From Anabaena subtropica FACHB-260 (GTDB lineage: Bacteria; Cyanobacteriota; Cyanobacteriia; Cyanobacteriales; Nostocaceae), in NCBI RefSeq assembly GCF_014697105.1, contig NZ_JACJRF010000016.1, positions 1 through 64,000 of the forward strand: a stretch of 64,000 nt of DNA, given 5' to 3'. A program made the position numbers and the translations under genes. Positions 17,637-28,773 of the stretch are shown in pieces (position 1 is the first letter of the stretch; each line of letters begins with the position of its first letter). A model generated the notes under the pieces. It saw only the letters and a program-made list of their open reading frames with translations. It searched no databases and was not told the origin of the DNA.

Positions 17637-18524
17637 GTGAGTAAATCCATTTTTGAGTTGGTTGATCAACTACCAACCAGTGGTTTAACTGTATCTATGC
17701 TAAAAGCCCTGGATTTTGTTGCTCCTGGAGAGTGGCAAAATACTGTTGGCTTCGTTAATACCATTAAAACTGTCACTGGTGAAACCGATGACAGCTTGAT
17801 TCAGCAAATTGGCGAACGAGCGATTTACCTCTATAATGATCGCTCCCAAGGATATCAAACAGCACTGTGGCTCTATCAAACTGTTGATGGTACAGATAAA
17901 GTCTTGGGTGCAGCTGCTTTAGCTAACAAAGTCGGTGAAAAATTACCCCTGTTGGGTTTTTTAAACTCAGTTACACCCAAACCCGATAAAGCCCAAACGA
18001 TAGACTTATCCCTGAAATTAGTAGCTGAATTAGTAGCTTTCTGCCAAATTAACGGCATCCCTGGGGACAGTATTGGCGATTTTGTTGCATCTCTAGGAGA
18101 ATACAGTGGTGAGTCACTAATTCGCATGGTGGCTTTAGTTTGTGTTGATGGTTTAATACCTTTAGGCCCAAATTTTATTAACAAGGCTATATCTGGGCTA
18201 AGTCAAATGAATCCTCAAGAATTAGAGCAAAACTCCACTTTTAAAGGTATTAAAGATGTAATTCCTGGTAACAATGCTGGCAGTAAACTAAACTTTATTG
18301 GGGAAAGTTTTGACTCAGTAAAAGGGTGGATGAATAATATTGTTATCGCTAATAACTTAAGCCCTCAAAAAGTAGTCCATAACTTGAGTAGCTTTATGGA
18401 AATAGCTGATGACAAGTTAGATTACTTAGCGGCTTTCTTAGATATGGCAACTAATTACTACGAACATACAGGTACACAAACCTTAGCAAGACGCTTAATT
18501 GAGCGAGCTGTAGCTGAGATTTAA
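17637..18524 (+). CDS. Hypothetical protein (295 residues)
   Basis: The start is GTG at 17637, with AGGAG ending about eight bases before it. It is a mostly helical, soluble protein without signal peptide or membrane helix, with LVAFCQINGIPGDSIGDFV and a C-terminal LARRLIERAVAEI. The family is not recognised. It lies 50 bp after the lipoprotein gene and ends at a strong hairpin (18531-18564). The pair could act together. Confidence 0.6.
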   Translation: MSKSIFELVDQLPTSGLTVSMLKALDFVAPGEWQNTVGFVNTIKTVTGETDDSLIQQIGERAIYLYNDRSQGYQTALWLYQTVDGTDKVLGAAALANKVGEKLPLLGFLNSVTPKPDKAQTIDLSLKLVAELVAFCQINGIPGDSIGDFVASLGEYSGESLIRMVALVCVDGLIPLGPNFINKAISGLSQMNPQELEQNSTFKGIKDVIPGNNAGSKLNFIGESFDSVKGWMNNIVIANNLSPQKVVHNLSSFMEIADDKLDYLAAFLDMATNYYEHTGTQTLARRLIERAVAEI

Positions 18525-18530
18525 ATTAAT

Positions 18531-18564
18531 AGGTAATAGCGAACTTCTACCTTTGCTATTACCT
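18531..18564 (+). terminator. Terminator-like hairpin after the 295-residue gene
   Basis: AGGTAATAGC (18531-18540) and GCTATTACCT (18555-18564) form a perfect 10-bp stem with a 14-nt loop, 7 bp after the stop codon, followed by GTTTAAATTTAATTT. Confidence 0.55.
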
Positions 18565-18840
18565 GTTTAAATTTAATTTAATTATTGAACTTATACTAAA
18601 TTAAAAATTCCAACAGAAGTTATATATCAAAATAATCAGCAACTGATAAATGATATCTTATTAAGATGTAATTTATACGTAAACTTCAAGTAAAATTTAA
18701 ATTCGTTTAAGTGAAAACCCTCAGATAATCAGACTTTAATTACTATTAAATAATATTCACTTTGTATTAAAAAAAGTGAGAGAATCAGGAAATGAAAGGG
18801 AATACTAGAGCAGAGTTACAATGATATAAAGAGCGCTGCA
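18565..18840. other. Non-coding region before the kinase gene
   Basis: With the terminator it makes a gap of about 316 bp. AT-rich, no gene. It must contain the promoter of the 1891-residue kinase. Nothing else can be supported. Confidence 0.5.
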
Positions 18841-21800
18841 ATGATAGTATTGTCCGATACAATATTTCCTCTTTCTGGATATCACATCACAGAAAAAATC
18901 TACTTTGGTAGCAAAACCATAGTTTATCGAGCTATTAGAAAGCAAGACCAAAAACCTGTAGTTATCAAACTGATGCGGAATGAATACCCAACGTTTCATG
19001 AAATTGCTCAGTTTCGTAATCAGTATACAATTACCAAAAATTTAGACGTTCAGGGAATAGTTAAACCCTTAAACTTAGAAACCTATCGTAACAGCTATGC
19101 TCTAGTCATGGAGGACTTTGGCGGTTTATCGCTCAAAGACTGGGGACAACTTCATCAAGCCACAGATGAATATGGCACAATTCTAAAAATATTTTTTCAT
19201 ATTGCTATAGCGATCGCATCTACTTTAGAAGGATTACATCGTAGTCGCATTATTCATAAAGATATCAAACCAGCCAACATCCTGATTAATCCCAGCACAC
19301 TAGAAATCAGAATAATTGACTTTAGTATTGCTACTCTCCTTCCAAGAGAAGTCCAAGTTATCACAAATCACAATTTTTTAGAAGGGACGCTAGCTTATTT
19401 ATCTCCTGAACAAACAGGAAGGATGAACAGAGGGATTGATTACCGTAGTGATTTTTATTCTTTAGGTGTAACGTTTTTTGAACTCCTAACCGGACAGTTA
19501 CCTTTCAAGAGTATTGAGCCGATGGAGTTAGTTTACTGCCACATTGCCAAGCAACCACCCACAGCAAGCTCCATAAACCCCAAGATTCCCAGCATTTTGT
19601 CTGATATTATCAGCAGGTTAATGGCAAAAAATGCCGAAGACCGCTATCAGAGTGCTTACGGACTCAGATACGACCTAGAGATTTGCTATAAACAGTTGCA
19701 AGAAACAGGCGACATAAAATCCTTTGAATTAGCCACTAAGGATGTCTCAGATCGTTTTCTCATTCCCGAAAAGCTCTATGGTCGCCAACAAGAAGTTGCG
19801 GCTTTACTTGCTGCTTTTGAGAGGGTAACGAGGGGAAAAACAGAAATGATATTAGTTACTGGATTCTCTGGTATTGGTAAAACTGCTGTAGTTAACGAAG
19901 TTCATAAGCCCATTGTTCGGCAACAAAGTTATTTCATTAAAGGAAAATTTGATCAGTTTCAAAGAGATATTCCCTTATCGGGATTAGTACAAGCTTTTAG
20001 AGATTTAATTGGGCAAATCCTCTTAGAGACTGATGAGCAAATTAAACAATGGCGAAGGAAAATTTTATCAGCTTTAGGTGAACAATCTCAGGTAATTATT
20101 GATGTGATTCCTGAACTTGAAGACATTGTTGGTCAACAGCCAAATGTAGCTGAACTTTCCGGCAGTGCTGTCCAAAATCGTTTTAATTTATTATTTCAAA
20201 GATTTATCCAAGTATTTAGTAGTAAACAGCATCCATTAGTTATTTTTCTGGATGATTTGCAATGGGCAGATATAGCTTCTTTAAAATTTATCCAGTTATT
20301 GATGAATCAGAGAAATACACTTAAAAAAAATCCTACTGTACCTGATTCGGAAACAAAAGAAAATCTATGGATTCCTATTTTTGATGGAGAGCCTTGGACG
20401 GTTACTGAAACACAAATAAATGATAAAGATGAGTATCATTTATTTTTAATCGGAGCATATCGTGATAATGAAGTTTCTCAGGCACATCCACTATCTTTAA
20501 CAATAAAAGAAATTGAAAAAGTACAAGGGAATATTACTCGTATTTCATTATTACCTTTAAATCAAAGTAATTTAAACAATTTAATTTCTGATACTCTTCG
20601 TTGCCAAGAAGAGATGACTATTCCTCTCAGTCAAATGGTATTTGCAAAAACCAAAGGTAATCCTTTCTTTGCTACTCAATTTCTTAAATCTTTACATCAA
20701 GATGGCATAATTAAGTTTAAATTTGATGCTGGTTATTGGCATTACGATATTGTAAAAATTCAAGCTTTATCGCTGACAGACGATGTTGTGAAATTTATGG
20801 GTATGCAAATAGAAAGATTGCCCAAAATGACACAAAATATCTTAAAGTTAGCAGCCTGTATTGGTAATGAGTTTGATTTAAAGACTCTGGCGATCGCCCA
20901 TGAAAAATCTGTTGTAGATACCGCCTCTGACTTATGGGCAGCATTACATGAAGGTATAATATTACCTCAAACTGAGGTTTATAAATTTTTCCAAGAAAAT
21001 AATAATCCAGCAGAAATTTTTGGTAATAAAAAATCTCAGGAATCACCATTTATTAATTTTCAAACTCCTACGTACAAATTTATCCACGACCGAGTACAAC
21101 AAGCAGCTTATTCTCTAATTCCTGAAAACCTCAGACAGCAAATCCACTTAAAAATTGGGATATTACTTCTAGATAATATCCCAATTACTGAAAGAGAAGA
21201 CAAGGTTTTTCAATTGGTAAATCAGTTAAATATTGTAGTGGAATTAATCACGAATCAAAGCAAGCGTGATGAATTAGCTCAGATGAATCTAACTGCTGGA
21301 CGTAAAGCTTTAGCATCAACGGCTTATACAGCAGCAGTGAAATATTTAATGACAGGAATTGAACTACTTGCAAATGATAGCTGGAAAAATCAATATGAAC
21401 TAACTTTAGCTTTGTATGAAACAGCAGTAGAAGCAGCATATCTAAGTGGTGATTTTCAGCAGATGGAACACTTAATTCAAGTAGTGTTAGTACAGGCTAA
21501 AACATCACTTGAACAGGTAAAAATTTATGAAGTCAAAATTCAGGCTTATGGAGCGCAAAATCAAGCCATTGAAGCTATCAATACGGCATTAGCTTTTTTG
21601 AAATTGCTGGGAGTGGAGTTTCCTGAAAACACCACCCAGTCTGATATTCAGCAGGAAATGCAAATAATAAATGCAAAATTGGCTGATCATAGTGTTGAAA
21701 AGTTAATTGAATTGCCAGAAATGACTGAAGCACAACCGCTAGCAGTCATGCGTATCTTATCGAGTGCAATTGTTTTTGCATATCAATCTGAACCTAATGT

Positions 21801-24516
21801 TTTCACACTAATTGCTCTTAAACAAATCAGCTTATCACTCAAATATGGAAATACTTCATTGTCGGCTTTTGCATATGTTGTTTATGGTTTAATTCTCTGT
21901 GGTGTAAAAGGAGAGATTGAGTATGGCTATGAATTTGGAAAACTAGCTTCAGGTTTGTTGATTAAGTTTAAAACTCAAGAAGTAACTGCTAAAGTCATTC
22001 ACTCATTTAATGCTCACATCAAACATTGGAAGGAACATATTAAGGAAACATTAACATCTTTTTTAAATGCTTACTTAAGCGGAATAGAAACAGGAGATTT
22101 AGAATTTGCCAGCTATTCGATTAATGCTTACTGCTACTCTTCATTCTTTATAGGTCGGGAACTGACTAGTTTAAAACTAGAAATGAACCCCTATAGCAGT
22201 GTCATTAATCAACTAAAACAAGAAAGGGTATGGTATTGGAATAAGATTTATCTACAGATGGTGTTAAATTTGCTGGGAGAAGAAGAAGATGTTTGTAGTT
22301 TAACTGGTGTTGCTTATAATGAGGCAAAAGATTTATTAATTCATCGTCAATCTAACGATGGAATCGCAATTTTACATTTCTATCTGTGTAAAATTCAGAT
22401 ATGCTATTTATTTAGTGATTACCATACAGCAGTTGCAAATACTGTTAACGCCAGAAATTATTTATATGCTGGCATCGGAATGTTGGTTACACCGCAATTA
22501 TATTTCTATGATTCTCTAGCTCATTTAGCTATATATTTTGTAAGCCAAAAACATGAACAAGAAGAAATTCTCCAGCAGGTAACAGCCAACCAACAAAAAA
22601 TGGAGCATTGGGCTAGTCATGGGCCAATGAATTATTTACATAAGTATTATCTTGTAGAAGCAGAAAAATATCGTGTTATCGGACAATATCTGCAAGCAAT
22701 AGATTTTTATGATCGCGCCATTTCTCTTGCTAAAGAAAATGAATATATTCATGAAGAAGCTCTAGCTAATGAACTGGCTGCTAAGTTTTATCTAGACTGG
22801 GGTAAACAAAAAATAGCCCAAACTTATCTCACAGATGCTTACTATGCCTATAGTCGCTGGGGAGCAAAAGCCAAAATTGATCATTTGGCAAAACTCTATC
22901 CTCAATTACTGGCTCCGATACTCCAGCAAGAAAAACTTAATTGCCAAGTAAATGAGAAAATCACTTCTTCTAATTACCAATCTATATCCAACAGGAATAA
23001 TCACCAAACAGTAGTTGGTTCTAAAACTAGTATTTCGGACTCTCTAGATTTAGCAGCAGTGATTAAAGCCTCTCAAGCGCTCTCTGGAGAAATTGAGCTT
23101 GAACAACTACTGTCTACATTAATGCAAGTTGTGATGGAAAATGCCGGTGCTTCTAAATCAGCTTTGATTTTAACTGACGCAGATACTTCTGAATTAAGAG
23201 TGACTACAGTCAGTCATAGTGCCAATTCTGTTGCTATATCTACATCTTTTCCTTCCATTAGGTTAGATTCCAGTTTTGATGTCCCTGTGACTTTGATTAA
23301 CTATGTCAAACGCAATGAAGAAATATTAGTGATTGATGATGCCCAGACTGTTGATTTCCTCGCAAGCGATCGCTACATTATTCGTGAGCAACCCAAGAGT
23401 CTATTATGCGTACCTATTATTAATCAAGGTAAGGTTTTAGGTATTCTCTACCTAGAAAATAATCTAGCAACAGGAGCATTTCCCCGCGAGCGCGTGGAAG
23501 TTTTAAAACTCCTTACTACCCAAGCAGCAATCTCCATAGAAAATGCCATACTCTACAAAAATTTAGCACAAGCAAATCAAAGCCTAGAAGATTACAACCA
23601 TAGGCTAGAGGAAAAAGTAGAAGCTAGAACACAGGAACTCCATGACAAAAATCAACGTTTACAACAAGCTCTGCAAGAATTACAACGCACACAAACCCAA
23701 TTAATTCAAAGTGAAAAAATGTCTTCTTTGGGACAAATGATAGCGGGAATTGCTCATGAAATTAATAATCCTATTAACTTTATTCATGGGAATATTACTC
23801 ATACTACTGAGTATGTAAAAGATTTACTGGATCTGATCGCTATTTATCAGCAAGAATTTCCTCAACCCTCAAGTTTAATTGCAGAAAAAGCTAAACAAAT
23901 TGATATAGATTTTTTAGCAGAAGATTTACCAAAAATTCTCGATTCCATGAAGATTGGAAGTTCAAGAATTCGCAATATTGTTCTAGGTTTACGCAACTTT
24001 TCCCGTTTAGACGAATCAGAAATGAAGCCAGTGGATATTCACGAAGGTATTGATAATACCTTGATGATTTTGCAGCATAGACTGAAAGCAAAAAGTGATT
24101 TCCCTGCAATTACTGTCATCAAAGAATATGCAAAACTACCTCCAGTTAATTGTTATGCTGGTCAACTTAATCAGGTATTTATGAATATTCTTAGTAATGC
24201 GATTGATGCCTTGGAAGAGTCAATAATAAAAGACTCTGAACTGTTTAATAGACGACAGATTCGGATTCTTACTGAATTAATAGATGCGAACACTCTGGGG
24301 ATTCGCATTGCGGATAACGGTTTTGGCATGACGGAGCAAGTGCAGCAGAAAATTTTCGATCCATTTTTTACTACTAAACCTATAGGAAGTGGTACAGGTT
24401 TAGGGTTATCTATTAGCTATCAAGTTGTGGTGGAAAAACACAAGGGTCGGTTAACTTGTAATTCCACTCCAAAACAAGGAACCGAGTTTGTGATTGAAAT
24501 ACCACTATTCTCCTAA
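18841..24516 (+). CDS. Ser/Thr kinase - AAA ATPase - GAF - histidine kinase hybrid
   Basis: The 1891-residue protein has domains in the order: Ser/Thr kinase-like (about 10-290), predicted AAA/STAND ATPase (Walker A GFSGIGKT at 341-348, Walker [13 protein letters not shown] near 462-473), a long helical/TPR-like central part (about 800-1380), GAF (about 1404-1573), a coiled coil (about 1580-1630), and a histidine kinase with H-box [10 protein letters not shown] (His1639), N-box [10 protein letters not shown] (near 1782), DNGFGMTE and GTGLGLSI (near 1851). The kinase catalytic loop reads HKDIKPAN instead of HRDLKPEN and the DFG motif reads DFS, so its kinase activity is uncertain. Such multi-sensor hybrids are common in Nostocales. 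It is convergent with the terpene unit. No response-regulator domain is present in the protein. Confidence 0.92.
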   Translation: MIVLSDTIFPLSGYHITEKIYFGSKTIVYRAIRKQDQKPVVIKLMRNEYPTFHEIAQFRNQYTITKNLDVQGIVKPLNLETYRNSYALVMEDFGGLSLKDWGQLHQATDEYGTILKIFFHIAIAIASTLEGLHRSRIIHKDIKPANILINPSTLEIRIIDFSIATLLPREVQVITNHNFLEGTLAYLSPEQTGRMNRGIDYRSDFYSLGVTFFELLTGQLPFKSIEPMELVYCHIAKQPPTASSINPKIPSILSDIISRLMAKNAEDRYQSAYGLRYDLEICYKQLQETGDIKSFELATKDVSDRFLIPEKLYGRQQEVAALLAAFERVTRGKTEMILVTGFSGIGKTAVVNEVHKPIVRQQSYFIKGKFDQFQRDIPLSGLVQAFRDLIGQILLETDEQIKQWRRKILSALGEQSQVIIDVIPELEDIVGQQPNVAELSGSAVQNRFNLLFQRFIQVFSSKQHPLVIFLDDLQWADIASLKFIQLLMNQRNTLKKNPTVPDSETKENLWIPIFDGEPWTVTETQINDKDEYHLFLIGAYRDNEVSQAHPLSLTIKEIEKVQGNITRISLLPLNQSNLNNLISDTLRCQEEMTIPLSQMVFAKTKGNPFFATQFLKSLHQDGIIKFKFDAGYWHYDIVKIQALSLTDDVVKFMGMQIERLPKMTQNILKLAACIGNEFDLKTLAIAHEKSVVDTASDLWAALHEGIILPQTEVYKFFQENNNPAEIFGNKKSQESPFINFQTPTYKFIHDRVQQAAYSLIPENLRQQIHLKIGILLLDNIPITEREDKVFQLVNQLNIVVELITNQSKRDELAQMNLTAGRKALASTAYTAAVKYLMTGIELLANDSWKNQYELTLALYETAVEAAYLSGDFQQMEHLIQVVLVQAKTSLEQVKIYEVKIQAYGAQNQAIEAINTALAFLKLLGVEFPENTTQSDIQQEMQIINAKLADHSVEKLIELPEMTEAQPLAVMRILSSAIVFAYQSEPNVFTLIALKQISLSLKYGNTSLSAFAYVVYGLILCGVKGEIEYGYEFGKLASGLLIKFKTQEVTAKVIHSFNAHIKHWKEHIKETLTSFLNAYLSGIETGDLEFASYSINAYCYSSFFIGRELTSLKLEMNPYSSVINQLKQERVWYWNKIYLQMVLNLLGEEEDVCSLTGVAYNEAKDLLIHRQSNDGIAILHFYLCKIQICYLFSDYHTAVANTVNARNYLYAGIGMLVTPQLYFYDSLAHLAIYFVSQKHEQEEILQQVTANQQKMEHWASHGPMNYLHKYYLVEAEKYRVIGQYLQAIDFYDRAISLAKENEYIHEEALANELAAKFYLDWGKQKIAQTYLTDAYYAYSRWGAKAKIDHLAKLYPQLLAPILQQEKLNCQVNEKITSSNYQSISNRNNHQTVVGSKTSISDSLDLAAVIKASQALSGEIELEQLLSTLMQVVMENAGASKSALILTDADTSELRVTTVSHSANSVAISTSFPSIRLDSSFDVPVTLINYVKRNEEILVIDDAQTVDFLASDRYIIREQPKSLLCVPIINQGKVLGILYLENNLATGAFPRERVEVLKLLTTQAAISIENAILYKNLAQANQSLEDYNHRLEEKVEARTQELHDKNQRLQQALQELQRTQTQLIQSEKMSSLGQMIAGIAHEINNPINFIHGNITHTTEYVKDLLDLIAIYQQEFPQPSSLIAEKAKQIDIDFLAEDLPKILDSMKIGSSRIRNIVLGLRNFSRLDESEMKPVDIHEGIDNTLMILQHRLKAKSDFPAITVIKEYAKLPPVNCYAGQLNQVFMNILSNAIDALEESIIKDSELFNRRQIRILTELIDANTLGIRIADNGFGMTEQVQQKIFDPFFTTKPIGSGTGLGLSISYQVVVEKHKGRLTCNSTPKQGTEFVIEIPLFS

Positions 24517-24564
24517 AAAGGCTAAAGGAGTAGAAAATACCTTACTCTTAGTGCATTAACGTAG

Positions 24565-25935
24565 TCAAGTTTGCTCCATTACATATAACTCTTGTGATGT
24601 TTTCATTTTGACGGCACTGGACTGCTTTTGAGAAAAAAAGCGTTGCACTAAATCGGCAGCATATTCCATACCATAAGGCACACTCACCCCAGCAGTTAGT
24701 TCATTAGAAAAGTAAGTGTTGTCGCAGCCTTGTAACATCTCTAATCGCTCATATATACCATTCTCTAAGTCTTGGGAGGAAAAATGCGAAAACCACTTCC
24801 AGATCAGAGGTTCTCCTAAAAGTTTTACCTCAGTACCTCCAAGTCTTTTTACCAAATCGACAACATTGTTTTTCAGTTCTTCAACAGTTGTCGTTTCATC
24901 CATAAACGGATAAAAATTATAAATCTTACTACCTCGATCAACTTCATAGATAGCTAATGGATAACTGGGTGGTAAGGGATTATTTGCAGTATTTTTGACA
25001 CAATAGAAAATTCCTGGGGTTAAACCTTCTACTCTGCACGTAATCACAGCCCGTTTAATTTCACGTACACGAGAAAAAATATCTGATTCTTCAGGTGAAG
25101 CATCAGCTACCCGGAGAAATTCATCTACAGGAGCAGTCCAAATTAAATGATCGAATTCCCACTGATTAGAGAAAGTTTCCAGCAGAATTTTTTTACCACG
25201 AGAAAATCTTTTAATAGTCTGTCCCAAGCACAAGTTATGGGTTGCACCTATCCGATTCCACAAATCTTGGTTTCCTTCTTGCAATTGAGGCATATTCAGA
25301 AGCAACTTTTTAGGCAAACTGCATCGGTTCAGTAATGCTAAAAGTCTAATTACATAGGCAATGGAAATATTTTCTTCTAGATGCCCAAATTGTGCAGCAT
25401 TAGCTATGGGAATTAATGCCTCTCTAATAAAATCTAGATCCTGTTTGGCGAACCATTGAGGTGAGGACTCATTCATAGCTCGGTAAATAGGGTTGAGATA
25501 CCCAGGATCATCATACCGAGTATACTTGCCTAATTCCTGAAAAAACGTCTTTAGTTGTCTCAATCGACTGAGTAAAGAAGATTTTGATTTAATTAAAAAC
25601 GGGCTAGAGACTCGACCAGTAGCTAAGTCAAATACTTGCACTGGTGGCATCAAACGGTAATTTGGGGAAATTCCATACCGTTTTTTATACTTTTTGTACA
25701 GGGGACTAGGTAATATCCAAACAGTTCCGCCTTCATAAATACCACGGGACTGGGGAGTTGTGTCTCCATATCTAATTGAATATGTTTTGCCACCTACACG
25801 ATTCTTGGTATCAATTATGGTGAGATTTTTATATCCAAGATCGCGCAATTCTTCAGCAGCAGTTAAACCAGCACAACCTGCACCAACAATACCAATACGA
25901 GTTGAAGGGTCATGAGTTAAATTATTAATTTGCAT
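24565..25935 (-). CDS. FAD-dependent oxidoreductase (amine-oxidase-like) in the terpene unit
   Basis: This is a 456-residue Rossmann FAD protein. GIVGAGCAGLTAAEEL gives Gly18-x-Gly20-x-x-Gly23 binding the FAD, and IIDTKNRVGGKTYS follows, as in amine-oxidase/phytoene-desaturase-like flavoproteins. The C-terminal SVPYGMEYAADLVQRFF resembles the second FAD part. The substrate cannot be read from sequence. It is the second gene of the pair: it starts 22 bp after the terpene synthase stop on the same strand, so it probably acts on the terpene product or on a partner needed for it. An AGGA is about 11 bases before its ATG at 25935. It is convergent with the giant kinase, with 48 bp between the stop codons. 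Confidence 0.75.
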   Translation of the reverse strand: MQINNLTHDPSTRIGIVGAGCAGLTAAEELRDLGYKNLTIIDTKNRVGGKTYSIRYGDTTPQSRGIYEGGTVWILPSPLYKKYKKRYGISPNYRLMPPVQVFDLATGRVSSPFLIKSKSSLLSRLRQLKTFFQELGKYTRYDDPGYLNPIYRAMNESSPQWFAKQDLDFIREALIPIANAAQFGHLEENISIAYVIRLLALLNRCSLPKKLLLNMPQLQEGNQDLWNRIGATHNLCLGQTIKRFSRGKKILLETFSNQWEFDHLIWTAPVDEFLRVADASPEESDIFSRVREIKRAVITCRVEGLTPGIFYCVKNTANNPLPPSYPLAIYEVDRGSKIYNFYPFMDETTTVEELKNNVVDLVKRLGGTEVKLLGEPLIWKWFSHFSSQDLENGIYERLEMLQGCDNTYFSNELTAGVSVPYGMEYAADLVQRFFSQKQSSAVKMKTSQELYVMEQT

Positions 25936-25957
25936 TGTATTGGGATTCCTAAGGTTG

Positions 25958-26953
25958 TTAGAGAGAGGCTGAGTACTGTAGTCTTGCTAGTGCAGAAGCC
26001 TCGATATTTTCTAACTTACAATAGCGACCAGAAAGAGAATACCAATTGACATGACCACCAATCCAGTTATGTAATCCTGATATATATTTACCTAGTTCCG
26101 TGTCTACAGATTTCCCAAAAGATGGAATAGATGCTTCTAGGTTTATCATACTTCTTATTTCTTCATCGTGCATTTCAGCAGACAGCTTAAACGCTTTCTC
26201 TAAAGATATTTTTTGTTGATAATGTAAGACTAACACTAAATTATGAACATCGTTATCAGCCATTTCTTTTGGTGCTGAGAAAATATCGTTACACCAACAA
26301 ACAATGTTGTTGGTCATCATTTTTAGTCTTTTAAGTGTGTTGTATTCTCGTAAAGTTTTGGGAATATTTAAGTGATTAGTAAATTCAATTAACTCAAATA
26401 AAGGCTCCATCGCTCCAGTTGATCTACGTAAATGAATATATGTATCCAGATCCGGTACATTTTCCTGTGAACGGTTAATAGCTTCTTGGACACATCCATG
26501 TAAATAATCTTCAACACTATGAACAAAGTAATGAAAAGTTTTTGCACCGTCTCTTTGGAACATTCTTTGTCGTAAGTCCGCTAAAGCATGAGAACGTAGC
26601 GAATCTTGACTTGTGAGTTCTGCACCATTCAATACTTCAATAAATCGCTTATGTAATCCATTTAGTACTTCAGGCTGATTTGATAAATTTGAGATATCGC
26701 ATTCGTCATCCCAAGTCATCATCCAACTTAGCCAATCGTTGGCAATTGTAAGTTCTTCAAGTTGACATTGTGGATAACAGCTAGCTATTAACAGGAAAAA
26801 TTTAGCCTTGGAGAAACGTTTAAAAGCTGATTCATCTTTTAGAAGATTGAAGCGAAAAACCCAATCAAAAACAGTTGCTTCTAAGACATCAACATACTGA
26901 TTAAATTGATGGGGAAATGGAGTGTATAAACTAGGTATGGTGAAGTTGTTCAT
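25958..26953 (-). CDS. Class I terpene synthase (sesquiterpene-cyclase-like)
   Basis: The 331-residue length fits bacterial class I terpene cyclases. Both metal-binding motifs are intact: DDECD at Asp82-Asp86 (aspartate-rich motif) and the NSE triad NDIFSAPKE at Asn222, Ser226 and Glu230. Such enzymes ionise a prenyl diphosphate, typically farnesyl diphosphate, and cyclise it. Sesquiterpene synthases of Nostoc (germacrene A and 8a-epi-alpha-selinene types) are known and were reported in small clusters with a P450 and a hybrid two-component gene. Here an FAD oxidoreductase replaces the P450 as the co-transcribed partner. AGAGGA just before the ATG at 26953 is a good ribosome site. No HIP1 site is present in this gene or the FAD gene. 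Confidence 0.85.
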   Translation of the reverse strand: MNNFTIPSLYTPFPHQFNQYVDVLEATVFDWVFRFNLLKDESAFKRFSKAKFFLLIASCYPQCQLEELTIANDWLSWMMTWDDECDISNLSNQPEVLNGLHKRFIEVLNGAELTSQDSLRSHALADLRQRMFQRDGAKTFHYFVHSVEDYLHGCVQEAINRSQENVPDLDTYIHLRRSTGAMEPLFELIEFTNHLNIPKTLREYNTLKRLKMMTNNIVCWCNDIFSAPKEMADNDVHNLVLVLHYQQKISLEKAFKLSAEMHDEEIRSMINLEASIPSFGKSVDTELGKYISGLHNWIGGHVNWYSLSGRYCKLENIEASALARLQYSASL

Positions 26954-27661
26954 AATTCCTCTTTTCGTTAAGTTTCTAGTTAACTAAATCTTCAAATGAA
27001 TTGCTTTTGCAACAGTTATCAATTTAGAGTTTTGGCATGAAAAAATGACCATGCTAACTCTAAAAATCATGAGTGTTTTGTCTATGAATGAAGAAATTAA
27101 TCCTTAGTAACAACAGTTCTAAGTTTTAGCCACAATCAAAAATGACAAAATGAGAACATATATTCTTCTTTATCTGCAAAATCCTCATAAATGGATAGTG
27201 CAGAGATCAAAAGAACAATTTCTGCTAATGTGTATGCTTTTGTGTTACTGAAACTTTAATGAACAGCACTTCATAAATCTACATTTACACTGCTACCCAA
27301 CAATGTAAAAACTACCTGCGATTAAGTCACTTATACAACTAAGTGTGAGTCTGCCTTCGACTGAGTTCAATATGTAAATTTCGGTAACTACTTAAGTATT
27401 TTTTTATATTTTCCTTAAAAAAAGAACTGTATTTTTATGCAATTCCAAACAAATCTTGAGCATTATTAATACATGGAAAAAATTAATACTTTATTTAAAC
27501 TATAAATCTAAGTATGTAATATCTTTTTGCTAAATATTTTTATCCAAAGATGATGAATTGGTTCTATAACTATGAGGTTATTGAAGATTGTGTGAAAAAG
27601 CGCTGTCAAGCAGCTAAGTATTTATGCGGTCTAATTTATTTTATAAATACTTGTATTATTG

Positions 27662-27673
27662 CGTGTATACACG
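27662..27673. promoter_or_regulatory. Perfect 12-bp palindrome CGTGTATACACG
   Basis: A perfect dyad, about 710 bp upstream of the terpene synthase start. It could be an operator for a dimeric regulator. No family can be named. Confidence 0.25.
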
Positions 27674-27926
27674 TTAATATCATGAAAGCATGACAAAATT
27701 AACATGATAAAAAACAAATCTCTGATTGATAAATTAAACAAATATAGATAAAGTCGAGTATTTGTAGCATTTTATATCCAATGGTAGATATATTTATAAG
27801 TAAAATTTGCTTGTAAAAAATAGCACTTTTAAATAAATATGTATTTAGGATGAGTATTTATTACCCATAATACAGATGCAAATATCAGTAAATTGTGGTA
27901 TTCATGCTACTGATATCATGTAGAAA

Positions 27927-27962
27927 GAATTTTAGTACCTTAACGTTTGGGTACTAAAATTC
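27927..27962 (-). terminator. Strong hairpin terminator
   Basis: A perfect 13-bp stem pairs GAATTTTAGTACC (27927-27939) with GGTACTAAAATTC (27950-27962) around a 10-nt loop. It lies 28 bp after the stop codon of the 260-residue gene, consistent with transcription end on the minus strand; it could work in both directions. Confidence 0.6.
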
Positions 27963-27990
27963 TCTTTATTTGCCTAAAACAATTGAATTA

Positions 27991-28773
27991 CTAGGGTTTT
28001 GCTGATGTTTGATTTATGGGCAAATTCAAATTTTCAGCGATCGCCGACAAGTATGGTTGAAAAACCGCCAAGTTTTCCAGGTTATCAAATTTACCTTTGG
28101 ATAAATCTGAATTAAAGGATGTAGTAATAACGTACAATTGTTTGCTGTCGGAGGTAACATAACCAATATGTTGCTCTTGTACACCACCTTCTGGCTTTAG
28201 TCTGACCAAGCCATAACGCATTCCTGGCAGTTTACCAATAGTTAGCTGTTGTGGTGGATAGGTTGAGAAAGCAATTTTATTACCGTATTTGGCTTGATGG
28301 TCTTTGGCAAAGGTATTGTATGAATCGGCTACCCAAGCTTGGAGTGCCTTGGCTATTTGGCTTTGGAACTGAGGATTTTGGTAATCTACTTGAGAACCCT
28401 GAGGAATACCAAGTTCTGTGAAGTGCTTTTGGAAATCAGGATTATCTGTGACTGGGTAAATCTCAACTTCAACTGTACCCAAACGTTGTCCTTGAGAAGA
28501 AACACATAGTAAGGCTGTTTCTCCCTCACAAGGTATTACTTGCCAATTGTTGGGTGCAGATATGCTATCTGACAGTCTCTGCCAAATATTGACTTTTTTT
28601 AAATTGGTTTGTTTTGGTGCAGTGATTGAAGGGGTAGCAGTTTTCGTCGTTGCACCTACAGTATTAGACTGTGTAACTTTACTTGTCAAAAAGTCGGGGA
28701 GAACAAACCTAGCTCCCACTGGTATGAAAACCAGTAAAATAACACCAATTATAAGATGATAAACGCGCAACAT
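27991..28773 (-). CDS. Hypothetical protein with N-terminal membrane anchor
   Basis: The 260-residue protein begins MLRVYHLIIGVILLVFIPVG, a single hydrophobic segment with few charges, so it is probably membrane-anchored with the rest outside the cytoplasm. The following linker is rich in Thr, Pro and Ala (TKTATPSITAPKQ). The C-terminal domain has regular beta-rich runs such as GTVEVEIYPVTDNPDF and LYVITTSFNSDL. No known family recognised. CAGGAAA lies directly before the ATG at 28773. No operon partner is seen. Confidence 0.6.
   Translation of the reverse strand: MLRVYHLIIGVILLVFIPVGARFVLPDFLTSKVTQSNTVGATTKTATPSITAPKQTNLKKVNIWQRLSDSISAPNNWQVIPCEGETALLCVSSQGQRLGTVEVEIYPVTDNPDFQKHFTELGIPQGSQVDYQNPQFQSQIAKALQAWVADSYNTFAKDHQAKYGNKIAFSTYPPQQLTIGKLPGMRYGLVRLKPEGGVQEQHIGYVTSDSKQLYVITTSFNSDLSKGKFDNLENLAVFQPYLSAIAENLNLPINQTSAKP

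Larger units (their letters stand above)
26954..27990. other. Long AT-rich non-coding region upstream of the terpene unit
   Basis: About 1.0 kb with no credible gene. It must carry the promoter of the terpene unit. A perfect 12-bp palindrome CGTGTATACACG lies at 27662-27673. Near 27927-27962 a strong hairpin ends the 27.99-28.77 kb gene. No HIP1 site, no tRNA and no CRISPR-like repeat were seen. Confidence 0.55.
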
